Origin: an uncultured Paracoccaceae bacterium
Lineage (GTDB): Bacteria; Pseudomonadota; Alphaproteobacteria; Rhodobacterales; Rhodobacteraceae
Assembly: GCA_947496535.1 (NCBI GenBank)
Contig: CANMDE010000004.1
Location: forward strand, 231,042 to 295,041
Direction: 5' to 3'
DNA: 64,000 nucleotides
Shown here: positions 38,220 through 47,235 of the stretch, piece after piece
Position numbering within the stretch: position 1 is the stretch's first letter
How the letters are laid out: each line of letters starts with the position of its first letter
Position numbers and translations under genes: made by a program
Notes under the pieces: model-generated
Told to the model about the DNA's origin: nothing
What the model saw: the letters and a program-made list of their open reading frames with translations, nothing else
Database searches by the model: none

Positions 38220-39259
38220 GCCCCGGCCCTCGCCAATATCGCGCCAGCCCGGTCAATGATCACAACATCAAAGGACATGTCAGAAAAACCACTCTGCAAC
38301 CGTTCAAGGGCCAGCGCCGCAACGGCTTCGGCCAAAGGCGCACCAGCAATCTCATAGGCTTCCAGTGCGGTATTCGCCGTGCTTAACCGCTCATCATTCA
38401 TCATTGCAGCAAGCCCTGCAAAATCGACCTGCGACCGGCCGGAATGCAAATCCATCGCGCCCTGCGCCAACTTGGTCATTTTGCCAATCCCGCCGCCGAT
38501 GGTCACGCGCGGGACAGGATGCCTTGCCAGATACTTCAACATCCCCCCCGCAAAATCCCCCATATCAAGCATGGCATGATCCGGCAGCCCATAAAGCCCC
38601 TGCACCACCCGCTCCGACGTGGCACCGGTACAGCCCGCCACATGGGTCAGCCCATCGGCGCGCGCCACATCAATTCCGCGATGGATCGAGGCGATCCAAG
38701 CCGCGCAACTGAACGGACGCACCACGCCGGTTGTTCCAAGAATGGATATGCCCCCCTCGATCCCCAGACGAGGGTTCCACGTCTTCAACGCCAGTTCCTG
38801 CCCACCCGGAACAGAAACTTCAATCACGACATCAGGTGACTGACCAAACTCTGCTGCCATCTCCGAGACAACAGCTTCCATCATCTGGCGGGGGACCGGA
38901 TTGATGGCAGGCTCACCCACCCCAATCGGCAGTCCGGCCTTGGTCACAACGCCGACGCCCTCACCGGCCCGAAAGACGACACCGCCATCCGACGCAGAAA
39001 CAGTCACGACAATCAGCGCACCATGGGTCACATCCGGATCGTCACCAGCATCCTTGGTGATGCCAACCCGCGCCCATCCATCGCCCTCTTCGACCAAAGC
39101 CAAAGGAAAAACCGGCGTCTCCCCTTTCGGCAAGACAATCCCCACGTCCGCCGGAAACACGCCACCCCACAGGCGCATCAACGCGGCTTTCGTGGCGGCG
39201 GTGGCACAAGCTCCCGTCGTCCACCCCCGGCGCAATTCCCCTTTTGGCATTCTACTCAT
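38216..39259 (-). CDS. cbiD: Cobalt-precorrin-5B (C1)-methyltransferase
   Basis: 347 residues. CbiD methylates C1 of the corrin ring. The N-terminal LRRGWTTGACATAATKAALM and the central SILGTTGVVRPFSCAAWIAS are family signatures, with PRVTIGGGIGKMTKLAQGAM towards the C-terminus. Aerobic-pathway alphaproteobacteria often carry this CbiD-like protein as replacement for CobF-type enzymes. First gene of the minus-strand run; divergent from cobA at 39350, leaving 90 bp for both promoters. Confidence 0.93.
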   Translation of the reverse strand: MSRMPKGELRRGWTTGACATAATKAALMRLWGGVFPADVGIVLPKGETPVFPLALVEEGDGWARVGITKDAGDDPDVTHGALIVVTVSASDGGVVFRAGEGVGVVTKAGLPIGVGEPAINPVPRQMMEAVVSEMAAEFGQSPDVVIEVSVPGGQELALKTWNPRLGIEGGISILGTTGVVRPFSCAAWIASIHRGIDVARADGLTHVAGCTGATSERVVQGLYGLPDHAMLDMGDFAGGMLKYLARHPVPRVTIGGGIGKMTKLAQGAMDLHSGRSQVDFAGLAAMMNDERLSTANTALEAYEIAGAPLAEAVAALALERLQSGFSDMSFDVVIIDRAGAILARAGA

Positions 39260-39349
39260 AGCGGCGGACTATAGGGGCGTGACGTCAATCCGCAATCCAG
39301 CGTCGTTTGCCGCCTTTTCAAGTCCGCGATTCAGCGGCATACATATTGC

Positions 39350-40201
39350 ATGAGCGATACAATTACCCTGCCCACCCACACATGGCCGGAACTCAAGCCC
39401 GGCTGGGTCTGGCTCTGCGGTGCAGGCCCCGGCGATCCGGGGCTGCTGACACTGCACGCGGCCAACGCATTGCGGCAGGCGGATGTGGTCATTTATGATG
39501 CGCTGGTGCAGGAAGACATCCTTGGCTGGGCGCCACAGGCCGAACATGTCTACGCAGGCAAACGCGGCGGCAAACCATCGGCCAAACAACGCGACATCTC
39601 GCTTCACCTCGTTGACCTTGCGCGCGCAGGGAAAAAGGTGCTGCGACTCAAGGGTGGCGACCCCTTCGTCTTCGGGCGCGGCGGCGAGGAAGCACAAACG
39701 CTGGTGCAACACGGCATCCCTATCCGGATCATCCCCGGCATCAGCGCCGGGATCGGCGGGCTCGCTTATGCGGGCATCCCCGTGACACACCGGGACGTAA
39801 ACCAGTCAGTGACCTTCGTCACCGGTCACGACCAATCGGGAAACACGCCGGGTTCACTGGACTGGGCCAGCATCTCCAAAGGATCACAGGTTATCGTCAT
39901 CTACATGGGCATGAAACACATCGCCCAGATCGCCGGCAAGCTGATCGAAGCCGGACGAAGCCCGACTGAACCCGTGGCCGTCGTCACCACAGCGACAACA
40001 AACGACCAAAAAGTACTGGAAACCACGCTCGGAACGATCACCCAGGACATCGAAGATGCCGGGCTCGAACCACCAGCGATCATCTGCGTTGGGCAATCGG
40101 TTCTGATGCGGCAGGTTCTCGACTGGCAGGATCTGGCCGCAGGCAACCCGCCCCGAAATCTCGACCCATTGGGCCGGGGCCGCCCCGCCGAAACGGCCTG
40201 A
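39350..40201 (+). CDS. cobA: Uroporphyrinogen-III C-methyltransferase
   Basis: 283 residues. SAM-dependent double methylation to precorrin-2, the branch point into cobalamin and siroheme. Motifs: WLCGAGPGDPGLLTLHAANA, DALVQEDILG, VLRLKGGDPFVFGRGGEEAQ and IPVTHRDVNQSVTFVTGHD. No CysG-type extra domains are attached. Begins the plus-strand half of the divergent cobalamin cluster. Confidence 0.96.
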   Translation: MSDTITLPTHTWPELKPGWVWLCGAGPGDPGLLTLHAANALRQADVVIYDALVQEDILGWAPQAEHVYAGKRGGKPSAKQRDISLHLVDLARAGKKVLRLKGGDPFVFGRGGEEAQTLVQHGIPIRIIPGISAGIGGLAYAGIPVTHRDVNQSVTFVTGHDQSGNTPGSLDWASISKGSQVIVIYMGMKHIAQIAGKLIEAGRSPTEPVAVVTTATTNDQKVLETTLGTITQDIEDAGLEPPAIICVGQSVLMRQVLDWQDLAAGNPPRNLDPLGRGRPAETA

Positions 40202-40207
40202 GACGAC

Positions 40208-40276
40208 ATGCGCCTCCCCTTCATCTTGGTAAAAAAACTCCCGCCGGAGGCACCCGACCCCGGCCACAAACGATGA
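40208..40276 (+). CDS. Putative 22-residue leader ORF before cobB
   Basis: An ATG at 40208 opens a 22-codon frame starting MRLPFILVKKLPPEAPDPGH and ending at a TGA that overlaps the cobB ATG (ATGA), the arrangement expected for translational coupling. It begins 6 nt after the cobA stop. There is no clear Shine-Dalgarno of its own, and the length is too small to judge by codon use. It could equally be chance. Confidence 0.35.
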   Translation: MRLPFILVKKLPPEAPDPGHKR

Positions 40277-41520
40277 GCTTCATTATCAGCGCCCCCGCCT
40301 CGGGCAGCGGCAAAACCACCATCACCCTCGGCATCCTGCGCGCACTGACAAGACGCGAAGTGCCCGTCAGGGCCGCCAAGTCGGGTCCGGACTACATCGA
40401 TCCCAAATTCCACGAGGCCGCCTGCAACCACCCCTGCCTGAACCTCGACGCCTGGGCCATGACACCTGCGCGGGTCAAATCGCTCGCGGCAGGGCAAACA
40501 CCCTTGATCGTCGAAGGGGCCATGGGGCTCTTCGATGGGGCACCACCTGATGGCAAAGGGGCAACCGCCGATCTGGCCCGCATCCTCAACCTGCCCGTCA
40601 TCCTTGTCATCGACGCAGGCAAAATGGCGGGCTCTATCGCGCCTCTGGCGAATGGCTTCATCCATCACGATCCGAGTGTCAAAGTCGCAGGCGTCATCCT
40701 CAACAATGTCGGCTCTCCAAGACACGAGGCAATGCTGCGTCGCGCTTTGCAGGACATCCCGGTCTTCGGGGCGATCCCACGCACCCCCGATCTGACCCAT
40801 CCGTCACGACATCTCGGTCTTGTCCAGGCACAAGAACGAGCTGACCTCGATAAATACCTCAACCGCGCGGCAGATCTGGCGGAGCAACATATCGACCTCG
40901 ACGCATTGGCGAAACTCAGCACAGCAATACCGGCACACCCTGCCACCCGCCTGACACCACCCGCACAAACCATCGCCATCGCACAGGACGAGGCCTTCGC
41001 CTTCACTTATCCGCACATCCTCAGCGACTGGCGAAACAGCGGGGCCGAACTGCATTTCTTCTCCCCGCTCGCGAACGACCCGGCACCCAAAGCCGACCTG
41101 ATCTACCTGCCGGGAGGCTACCCCGAACTGCATGCAGGACGGCTGGCGGCAAACGACATCTTTCTGCAAAGCCTGCAAAACAGCGACGCAAAGATATACG
41201 GCGAATGCGGTGGCTACATGGTTCTGGGTGAAACACTGACCGACGCCAATGGCATCATCCACCAAATGGCAGGGCTGCTGCCGCTGGGAACCTCTTTCGC
41301 CACACGTAAACTGCACCTTGGCTACCGCACATTATCCGCGCGACAAGGCCCGTTTCAGGGCCGATGGAGCGGCCATGAATTCCACTACGCCACCACAGTC
41401 AAAGCCAAAGGCACGCCGCTCTTCACCGCAAAAGACGCCGAAGGCACAGAGCTTCCCCCCATGGGCTTGATCCATAACAATGTCTCCGGCTCATTCGCGC
41501 ATATTATCGACGCGATCTAG
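40273..41520 (+). CDS. cobB: Cobyrinic acid a,c-diamide synthase
   Basis: 415 residues. ATP-dependent amidation of the a and c side chains. P-loop ISAPASGSGKTTITLGILRA, AAKSGPDYIDPKFHEAA, and VEGAMGLFDGAPPDGKG in the synthetase half; a class I glutamine amidotransferase-like half with YGECGGYMVLGETLTD (nucleophile Cys) and WSGHEFHYATTV (His). Follows cobA on the same strand with the small ORF between. Confidence 0.95.
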   Translation: MSFIISAPASGSGKTTITLGILRALTRREVPVRAAKSGPDYIDPKFHEAACNHPCLNLDAWAMTPARVKSLAAGQTPLIVEGAMGLFDGAPPDGKGATADLARILNLPVILVIDAGKMAGSIAPLANGFIHHDPSVKVAGVILNNVGSPRHEAMLRRALQDIPVFGAIPRTPDLTHPSRHLGLVQAQERADLDKYLNRAADLAEQHIDLDALAKLSTAIPAHPATRLTPPAQTIAIAQDEAFAFTYPHILSDWRNSGAELHFFSPLANDPAPKADLIYLPGGYPELHAGRLAANDIFLQSLQNSDAKIYGECGGYMVLGETLTDANGIIHQMAGLLPLGTSFATRKLHLGYRTLSARQGPFQGRWSGHEFHYATTVKAKGTPLFTAKDAEGTELPPMGLIHNNVSGSFAHIIDAI

Positions 41521-41558
41521 CATTGCCACCGGACAAACACAGGCGTACCGATACGGAT

Positions 41559-42782
41559 ATGAACATCACCGATGACAGCCGCGCCAAACGCAATGTGACC
41601 GTTCTGGTCATGGCGCAGGCCATCCTCGGGGCGCAAATGCCCATGATCTTCGTGATTGGCGGATTGGCAGGCGGCATGCTGGCATCCAACCCGTGCCTGG
41701 CCACGCTGCCGATTTCGTTCATCATCTTCGGATCGATGACGACAGCGCCATGGATCAGCCCGCTGATGCAACGCAACGGGCGGCGCTTCGGCTTTCTCAT
41801 CGGGGCCTTTTCCGGCGCCGCCGGGGCGCTGGTCGCGGCATACGGGCTGTATTCAGGATCATTCCTGACGCTGCTTGCAGGCTCATATCTGACGGGCATC
41901 TATATGTCAGCGCAGGGCTTCTACCGCTTTGCAGCAACCGACATGGCCTCCAAAGAGTTCCAACCCAAGGCGATCTCCTTTGTCATGGCAGGCGGACTTG
42001 TGGCCGCGATACTGGGACCGCAGCTGAACAAGCTGGTGCAAGATGCGTTCATCATCCCGTTTTTGGGCAGCTACCTCGCAGTTGCCGTTCTCAATATTGT
42101 CGGAATGACCCTTTTCTTTCTCCTCGACAGCCCAAAAGGAACGCGGTCAGAGCCAAAAACAGAGAGCACCGCAATCACGCGCAGCAGACGCGAGCTGCTC
42201 CGCGACCCCCGCATCGTGGTCGCGATCATCTGTGCCATGGTCTCATACGCGCTGATGAACCTTGTTATGACCTCGACACCTCTGGCGGTCGTCGGCTGCG
42301 GTTTCGACAAGGATTACGCCAACGACATCGTGTCGGCCCACGTGCTGGCCATGTTCATTCCCTCGTTCTTCACCGGACACCTGATCGCACGGTTCGGCGT
42401 GGAAAAAATCATCTCGCTCGGCCTCATGATCCTCGCAGGTGCCGGAGTGGTCGGGCTGGCCGGCGTCGAACTGAGCAACTTTTACATCGCGCTTATCCTG
42501 CTTGGTCTTGGCTGGAACTTCGGCTTCATCGGAGCCACCACCATGCTCGCCGGATCACACGCGCCGCATGAACGCGGCGTAGTGCAAGGCATGAACGACA
42601 TGATCGTCTTCGGCATGACAACGATTGCGTCACTGGCGTCAGGCGGCCTGATGAACTGCTCCGGCGGGACAGCAGTCGAAGGCTGGAACGCCGTCAACCT
42701 CGCCATGATCCCGTTCCTGGTACTGGCCGGAGCATCACTGATCTGGCTGATCCGGCAACCAAAGACACTGGCACCGGTTTAG
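41559..42782 (+). CDS. MFS transporter
   Basis: 407 residues from the ATG at 41559, 12 hydrophobic helices. The loop between helices 2 and 3 has LMQRNGRRFGFLIGAFSGAA, resembling the MFS motif A. The central loop (about residues 185-210) is hydrophilic. The substrate is not evident; this subgroup is often annotated as a YbjJ-like or drug-efflux MFS. Position 38 nt after cobB suggests co-transcription, and a link to corrinoid or precursor transport is possible but only by position. Confidence 0.85.
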   Translation: MNITDDSRAKRNVTVLVMAQAILGAQMPMIFVIGGLAGGMLASNPCLATLPISFIIFGSMTTAPWISPLMQRNGRRFGFLIGAFSGAAGALVAAYGLYSGSFLTLLAGSYLTGIYMSAQGFYRFAATDMASKEFQPKAISFVMAGGLVAAILGPQLNKLVQDAFIIPFLGSYLAVAVLNIVGMTLFFLLDSPKGTRSEPKTESTAITRSRRELLRDPRIVVAIICAMVSYALMNLVMTSTPLAVVGCGFDKDYANDIVSAHVLAMFIPSFFTGHLIARFGVEKIISLGLMILAGAGVVGLAGVELSNFYIALILLGLGWNFGFIGATTMLAGSHAPHERGVVQGMNDMIVFGMTTIASLASGGLMNCSGGTAVEGWNAVNLAMIPFLVLAGASLIWLIRQPKTLAPV

Positions 42783-42853
42783 CAAATGACCAGTCTGAAC
42801 CCCTCGCGACGGATGCTGCATTTTGCCCGCAGTCTTGTTTGCTAAAGCAGCAC

Positions 42854-43831
42854 TTACCCAAATTGTGTGGCGAGGTCAGTTCTAAACCAACCCATATCAT
42901 TTAAGACGTGCATGCAACTGCCTGTCCCTATCATCGAGCTATTTTCGAATTTCGTGCCATTAGGAAGCACGCCACGAAGCTTCCGACCTTGCCTCATTTG
43001 GTTACCTTCTCTTTGTAGAAAGTGAAATGTACCCGCCGTCTCACGATACTGCTTAGAAAACAAAAAACCTTCACTGCAGACCGCGAATGCTTTTGATCCC
43101 GAGATTGGCACTGAAGGGAACCTTACCGGTTCGAATTGCCCATCTAAGCGACACATTTTGAAATCACTGTAGTAGTACGCCCAGAGTTCATGTCGCTGCA
43201 CATTTAGGGCGTAGCAATCATCAATGAAGTCGGGGTTTTCAGGCCCGTTGAAGGCCCATAACTCCTGCCCGTTTGCGTCAAAGCAAACCAAGCCTCCTGC
43301 GCCCGGGCCCTGTGGGCCGGGATGGCTCCAACCAAAATTGCCAAATACTCCTTCATCAAAGTATGAAACCCAAATGCGATCGTTTGAATCAACGCCCAGA
43401 TCAGAAATGCCATCCCCAAGCAAAAGCCGCTTAGTTGCACCCGTTTTCGGATCAAAAATCACCCCGTTTTTGTCGAAATCATCAGGACCTCGCCACTGAC
43501 ACCTCGCACCGGCAAGTAGAACTCGTCCATCGCAAAATAGATCACACAGTGGATAGGTGATATCCAGGGGAGGAATATCTATCACCCGTGATGTCTCGTG
43601 ACCGACAACAATAAGCTTGAAAGCCGCCCCGGACTTCATTTTTGTATCCGGAAAGGTCGCTCCACCGACATTCTTGAATTTGCCCAGAACTTTGGCTGCA
43701 AGTGCCTTCTCTACAAAAAGAAAAATTCCTTGACCATCCGTAGAAATCGATGCCGAGACGTATTCATATCCGACAGGATTGCGAGGTCTGTCCGCAACAA
43801 GCTGGAATTCTATAACAGATTCTGGAAACAC
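42854..43831 (-). CDS. Hypothetical protein, beta-propeller-like
   Basis: 325 residues from a GTG at 43831. No signal peptide. Repeated strand-turn patterns such as GISDLGVDSNDRIWVSYFDE, GLVCFDANGQELWAF and YALNVQRHELWAYYYSDF are like NHL/YVTN beta-propeller blades, so a propeller fold is inferred. G+C is clearly lower than in flanking genes, consistent with recent acquisition. A 250-bp stretch upstream (43832-44080) shows nothing recognisable. Function unknown. Confidence 0.7.
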   Translation of the reverse strand: MFPESVIEFQLVADRPRNPVGYEYVSASISTDGQGIFLFVEKALAAKVLGKFKNVGGATFPDTKMKSGAAFKLIVVGHETSRVIDIPPLDITYPLCDLFCDGRVLLAGARCQWRGPDDFDKNGVIFDPKTGATKRLLLGDGISDLGVDSNDRIWVSYFDEGVFGNFGWSHPGPQGPGAGGLVCFDANGQELWAFNGPENPDFIDDCYALNVQRHELWAYYYSDFKMCRLDGQFEPVRFPSVPISGSKAFAVCSEGFLFSKQYRETAGTFHFLQREGNQMRQGRKLRGVLPNGTKFENSSMIGTGSCMHVLNDMGWFRTDLATQFG

Positions 43832-44080
43832 TGCTCACTACCCGTGAAAGGTTGTAAATGAACTTTCAGTCAATCACGCTCATCAGCAAGTATCAACGCT
43901 CTGCCAAACTTCTGCAAAGCAGTCATTGGTGCCACCGCAACGGGCCAGCTCTTCGCACAAAACCCTATCAGCAGGCAACAAGTAGGAATCCAGTCGCGAC
44001 AAGATTAACAAGCCGCTCACCATATCCCGCAACGACGCCCCTTCAAACCTGAACCAACTTCAACATTTCAAAGCAAAAAC

Positions 44081-44848
44081 CTACCGCCACCAGCCACGCA
44101 ATGCCACGTTGGTAAACCGAACCCGTTCGCGCAAAGGCGGCAGCCCCAAGGCACCGCGCACAACCTTGTCCGGATCAGCCAAGACCTGACGCAAAACCGG
44201 GCGGCCCAGATAACCGGAATACAATGCCGCCCCTGCCTCGGTCGACACTTGCAGCCGAGCATCCCGTGCTGCCTCCAACCTGTCCAAAGCCTTCCGCGCC
44301 AGAGCCAACACCGCGTCCTGTGAGCCATCCACCAAGGGCTTCCGGCTCCGTTCCTCCAAATCAGGAATGGCGCGAAACAGATTGGCGACCCCTACCCCAT
44401 AGGCGAAATCGCGAACGACACTCTCGTCCGCATGCCCCAGCAATCGGGCTGCGGTCCACATCAAATGGCCAGAGGTTGCATCCAGATATTCATCAAAATG
44501 CGTCTCATCCTCAAACGCATCTTTGTAGACATCCCACCGGCGGGCCGCGACAAGACCGTTCAACGCCTTCGCCCCGTCCGCGTCCAGAATACCCGCCAAT
44601 TCGTCAACAACCTCATGGCGCCGGGCCGGGCCACCGCTTGCAATCTCATCCAAAGCATCGCGCCACCATTGCAGGCGCATCTCCGCGATCATCGGCTCTT
44701 CGGTGACCCAGGGGGCGCGGGCAACCTCAACATTGAACGCATAGAGCGGGAACAAGATGCGCCGTGCGGCCACCGGTGCGGCCATCGCCGCGCGAAACCG
44801 CTCCGGGTCGCCGCGTTCCACAATGGAAGCACATGCGTCAAAGCTCAT
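44081..44848 (-). CDS. Squalene/phytoene synthase-fold protein, NDUFAF6-like
   Basis: 255 residues from the ATG at 44848, which overlaps the methyltransferase stop (ATGA). Residues about 25-70 read LFPLYAFNVEVARAP, MIAEMRLQWWRDALDEI, the pattern of the trans-isoprenyl synthase fold, but the two Asp-rich DxxxD metal motifs are missing (the second region is VGVANLFRAIPDLEERSRKP). This is the form found in the mitochondrial complex I assembly factor NDUFAF6 and its alphaproteobacterial relatives. A role in respiratory complex assembly rather than carotenoid synthesis is inferred. Confidence 0.8.
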   Translation of the reverse strand: MSFDACASIVERGDPERFRAAMAAPVAARRILFPLYAFNVEVARAPWVTEEPMIAEMRLQWWRDALDEIASGGPARRHEVVDELAGILDADGAKALNGLVAARRWDVYKDAFEDETHFDEYLDATSGHLMWTAARLLGHADESVVRDFAYGVGVANLFRAIPDLEERSRKPLVDGSQDAVLALARKALDRLEAARDARLQVSTEAGAALYSGYLGRPVLRQVLADPDKVVRGALGLPPLRERVRFTNVALRGWWR

Positions 44849-45558
44849 GCCGGGCGCACCACGAAAAGCTGATACCCCGTCTCGCCCCTCACCTGCTCCC
44901 AATTGGCATGTTCATGCCGCGCCTCATCCAGAACGGCCGCCAATTCGGCATCGGCCGTTGGTGCCAATACCTCAATACGTGCATCAAGCGGCCGATAATA
45001 ATTCCGCCAAGCGGCCTCACCGACGGGTCTGTTAGCGACAAATACAAACCCGGCAGCCGCAATCTCGGCCTTGATGTCCTCGGCAGTACCCAGCACAGGA
45101 TCACCGTCCCAAAACGCCGTCGCCTCGGCAGAAGGGTCATCCACAAAGAAACAAGGCTCACTAAACGCCACGGCACCACCCGGTGCCAAGGCATCGCGCC
45201 AAAGCGTCAGCGCCTTACGAACGCCGACGAAATACACCGCCCCTGCGCACCAGATCAGATCATACGGGCCTCCCGGTTCGCGCATATCGCCCTGTCGGAT
45301 TTCAACACGCGGATCGCCCTCATACCGCGCCCGCGCGGCCGCCACAAAATGCGCCTGCCTCTCTATCCCCGTCACGTGACCATCAGGGGCTAGCCGCAAC
45401 CAATCGCCAATATCAGAACCGGGACCGCAGGCCAGATCGGCAATCCGCGCATCCTGCGCAACTGCAGCCACAGAAGCGGTCCATTCCACATCCGCCGTCT
45501 CCCCCGGCCCCTCACGAGGCAGATCGGAATGCAGTTGAAAGAACGGGCTTAAGGTCAC
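44845..45558 (-). CDS. SAM-dependent methyltransferase
   Basis: 237 residues from a GTG at 45558 whose bases overlap the cimA stop (GTGA); the frame is open to 45588. Class I Rossmann methyltransferase: IADLACGPGSDIGDWLRLAP (motif I), VEIRQGDMREPGGPYDLIW (motifs II-III) and WRDALAPGGAVAFSEPCFF. The wording is like small-molecule methyltransferases of roseobacters; the substrate is unknown. Sits in a tight run cimA - methyltransferase - NDUFAF6-like. Confidence 0.88.
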   Translation of the reverse strand: MTLSPFFQLHSDLPREGPGETADVEWTASVAAVAQDARIADLACGPGSDIGDWLRLAPDGHVTGIERQAHFVAAARARYEGDPRVEIRQGDMREPGGPYDLIWCAGAVYFVGVRKALTLWRDALAPGGAVAFSEPCFFVDDPSAEATAFWDGDPVLGTAEDIKAEIAAAGFVFVANRPVGEAAWRNYYRPLDARIEVLAPTADAELAAVLDEARHEHANWEQVRGETGYQLFVVRPA

Positions 45559-47174
45559 ACTTCGGCTCCGTCCCGGATCAATTTCCAATTGATCGCATCG
45601 ACCAAGGCATCAAAGGACGCATCCACTATGTTGGCGCTGACGCCAACGGTAGACCACCGGCGCCCCTGCCCGTCCTCGCTATCGATGATGACGCGGGTCA
45701 CGGCTTCCGTGCCGCCATTGGTGATGCGCACCTTGAAATCGACCAGCTGCATATCATCAATAATTGCCTGATACGGACCAAGATCCTTGGACAATGCACG
45801 GCTCAGCGCATTCACCGGGCCCTGATCCGACCCGTCCGGCCCCTGACTTTCGCTGACGTTCAGCACCTTCTCACCATTGACCTTGGTCACGACCACGGCC
45901 TCTGACAAAGATACCATCTGGCCGCGCTTGTTCTTGCGCCGCTCAACGGTCACCCGATACCGCTTGACCTCAAAGAACGAGGGCAACTGGCCCAATTCTT
46001 CCCGCGCCAACAACTCAAAACTGGCCTGCGCGGTGTCATAGGAATAGCCCTGCGCCTCTTTCGCCTTGATCCGGTCGAGAATGCGGACCAGCGCGGGATC
46101 GCCTTTCTCTACCTGCAACCCGGCCTGCGCCAGCCGCTCTCGCAGATTGGATTGCCCGGCCTGATTGGACATCGGCACAATGCGGGAATTCCCAACCGAC
46201 GCGGGATCAATATGCTCATAGGTCGTGGGGTCCTTGGCAATCGCAGAGGCATGCAGACCCGCTTTATGGGCAAAAGCCGAGGCACCGACATAGGCCGCCT
46301 GCTTGGCAGGCACGCGGTTCAGAATGTCATCCAGCAACCGCGACGCCTGTCGCAATCCTTTCAACGCATCCAGCGTCACCCCGGTCTCAAAACGGCTCGC
46401 ATAAGGCTCCTTCAACAAAAGCGTGGGGATAATGGATGTCAGGTTGGCATTGCCACACCGCTCCCCCAATCCGTTGAGCGTCCCTTGGATCTGCCGCGCA
46501 CCCGCCCTCACGGCAGCCAGCGAATTGGCCACAGCATTCTCGGTATCATTATGTGTGTGGATCGCCAGGTGATCGCCGGGAATACCCGATGCAATCACCT
46601 CTTCCACGATCCGCCCCACCTCATCCGGCAAAGCGCCGCCATTGGTATCGCACAACACAATCCACCGCGCCCCGGCATCAAAGGCAGCATGGACCGCCTC
46701 TAACGCGTAGGTCGGGTTTGCTTTGAAGCCATCAAAGAAATGCTCGGCATCAAACAACCCCTCGCGGCCCTGCGCCTTGATATGCGCAAAACTGGCCGCA
46801 AGGTTCTCGGTATTCTCTTCCAGAGAAATCCCCAGGGCGGTCTTCACATGAAACTCATGTGACTTTCCCACCAGACAAACCGCAGGCGTGCCTGCATTCA
46901 TCACGGCCGCCAGCACATCATCATTCTCAGCCGAGCGGCCCGTGCGTTTGGTCATACCAAACGCAGTCATCGTCGCACGGGTCTTGGGAGCATCCTCAAA
47001 GAATTCGCTATCGGTCGGGTTCGCCCCCGGCCAACCGCCTTCGATATAGTCGATACCCAACTCGTCCAGCACAGCGGCAATCTGATGCTTTTCATCCGTT
47101 GAAAACTGCACCCCTTGCGTCTGCTGTCCATCACGCAAGGTCGTGTCGAAAAGATAAAGCCGTTCCTTACCCAA
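45555..47174 (-). CDS. cimA: (R)-citramalate synthase
   Basis: Condenses pyruvate and acetyl-CoA to citramalate, giving 2-oxobutyrate for isoleucine without threonine. 539 residues: TIM-barrel DTTLRDGQQTQGVQFSTDEK, AIHTHNDTENAVANSLAAVR, QGTLNGLGERCGNANLTSII, then the LeuA-type regulatory dimer domain. The frame is open to a GTG at 47213, but that extension is made of a palindrome; the TTG at 47174, giving MGKERLYLFDTTLRDG and preceded by a GGGGGGCGG tract, matches the family N-terminus. Confidence 0.93.
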   Translation of the reverse strand: MGKERLYLFDTTLRDGQQTQGVQFSTDEKHQIAAVLDELGIDYIEGGWPGANPTDSEFFEDAPKTRATMTAFGMTKRTGRSAENDDVLAAVMNAGTPAVCLVGKSHEFHVKTALGISLEENTENLAASFAHIKAQGREGLFDAEHFFDGFKANPTYALEAVHAAFDAGARWIVLCDTNGGALPDEVGRIVEEVIASGIPGDHLAIHTHNDTENAVANSLAAVRAGARQIQGTLNGLGERCGNANLTSIIPTLLLKEPYASRFETGVTLDALKGLRQASRLLDDILNRVPAKQAAYVGASAFAHKAGLHASAIAKDPTTYEHIDPASVGNSRIVPMSNQAGQSNLRERLAQAGLQVEKGDPALVRILDRIKAKEAQGYSYDTAQASFELLAREELGQLPSFFEVKRYRVTVERRKNKRGQMVSLSEAVVVTKVNGEKVLNVSESQGPDGSDQGPVNALSRALSKDLGPYQAIIDDMQLVDFKVRITNGGTEAVTRVIIDSEDGQGRRWSTVGVSANIVDASFDALVDAINWKLIRDGAEV

Positions 47175-47185
47175 AACGCCGCCCC

Positions 47186-47235
47186 CCAAATCTTCGCGAA
47201 GATTTGGCCACACACGAATTTTCGCGAAAATTCGT
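47186..47235. promoter_or_regulatory. Two adjacent perfect 22-bp palindromes between cysS and cimA
   Basis: Positions 47186-47207 are CCAAATCTTCG followed by its exact reverse complement; positions 47214-47235 are ACGAATTTTCG followed by its exact reverse complement. Both share the core TTCGCGAA and are spaced 28 bp centre to centre. The second covers the first base of the cysS stop codon on the minus strand; the first ends 12 bases before the cimA TTG. In RNA each would form an 11-bp stem with minimal loop. Confidence 0.75.

Noticed and set aside
39260..39349. Cobalamin riboswitch between cbiD and cobA
   Set aside because: Only 90 bp and no recognisable B12-box; both strands read without result.
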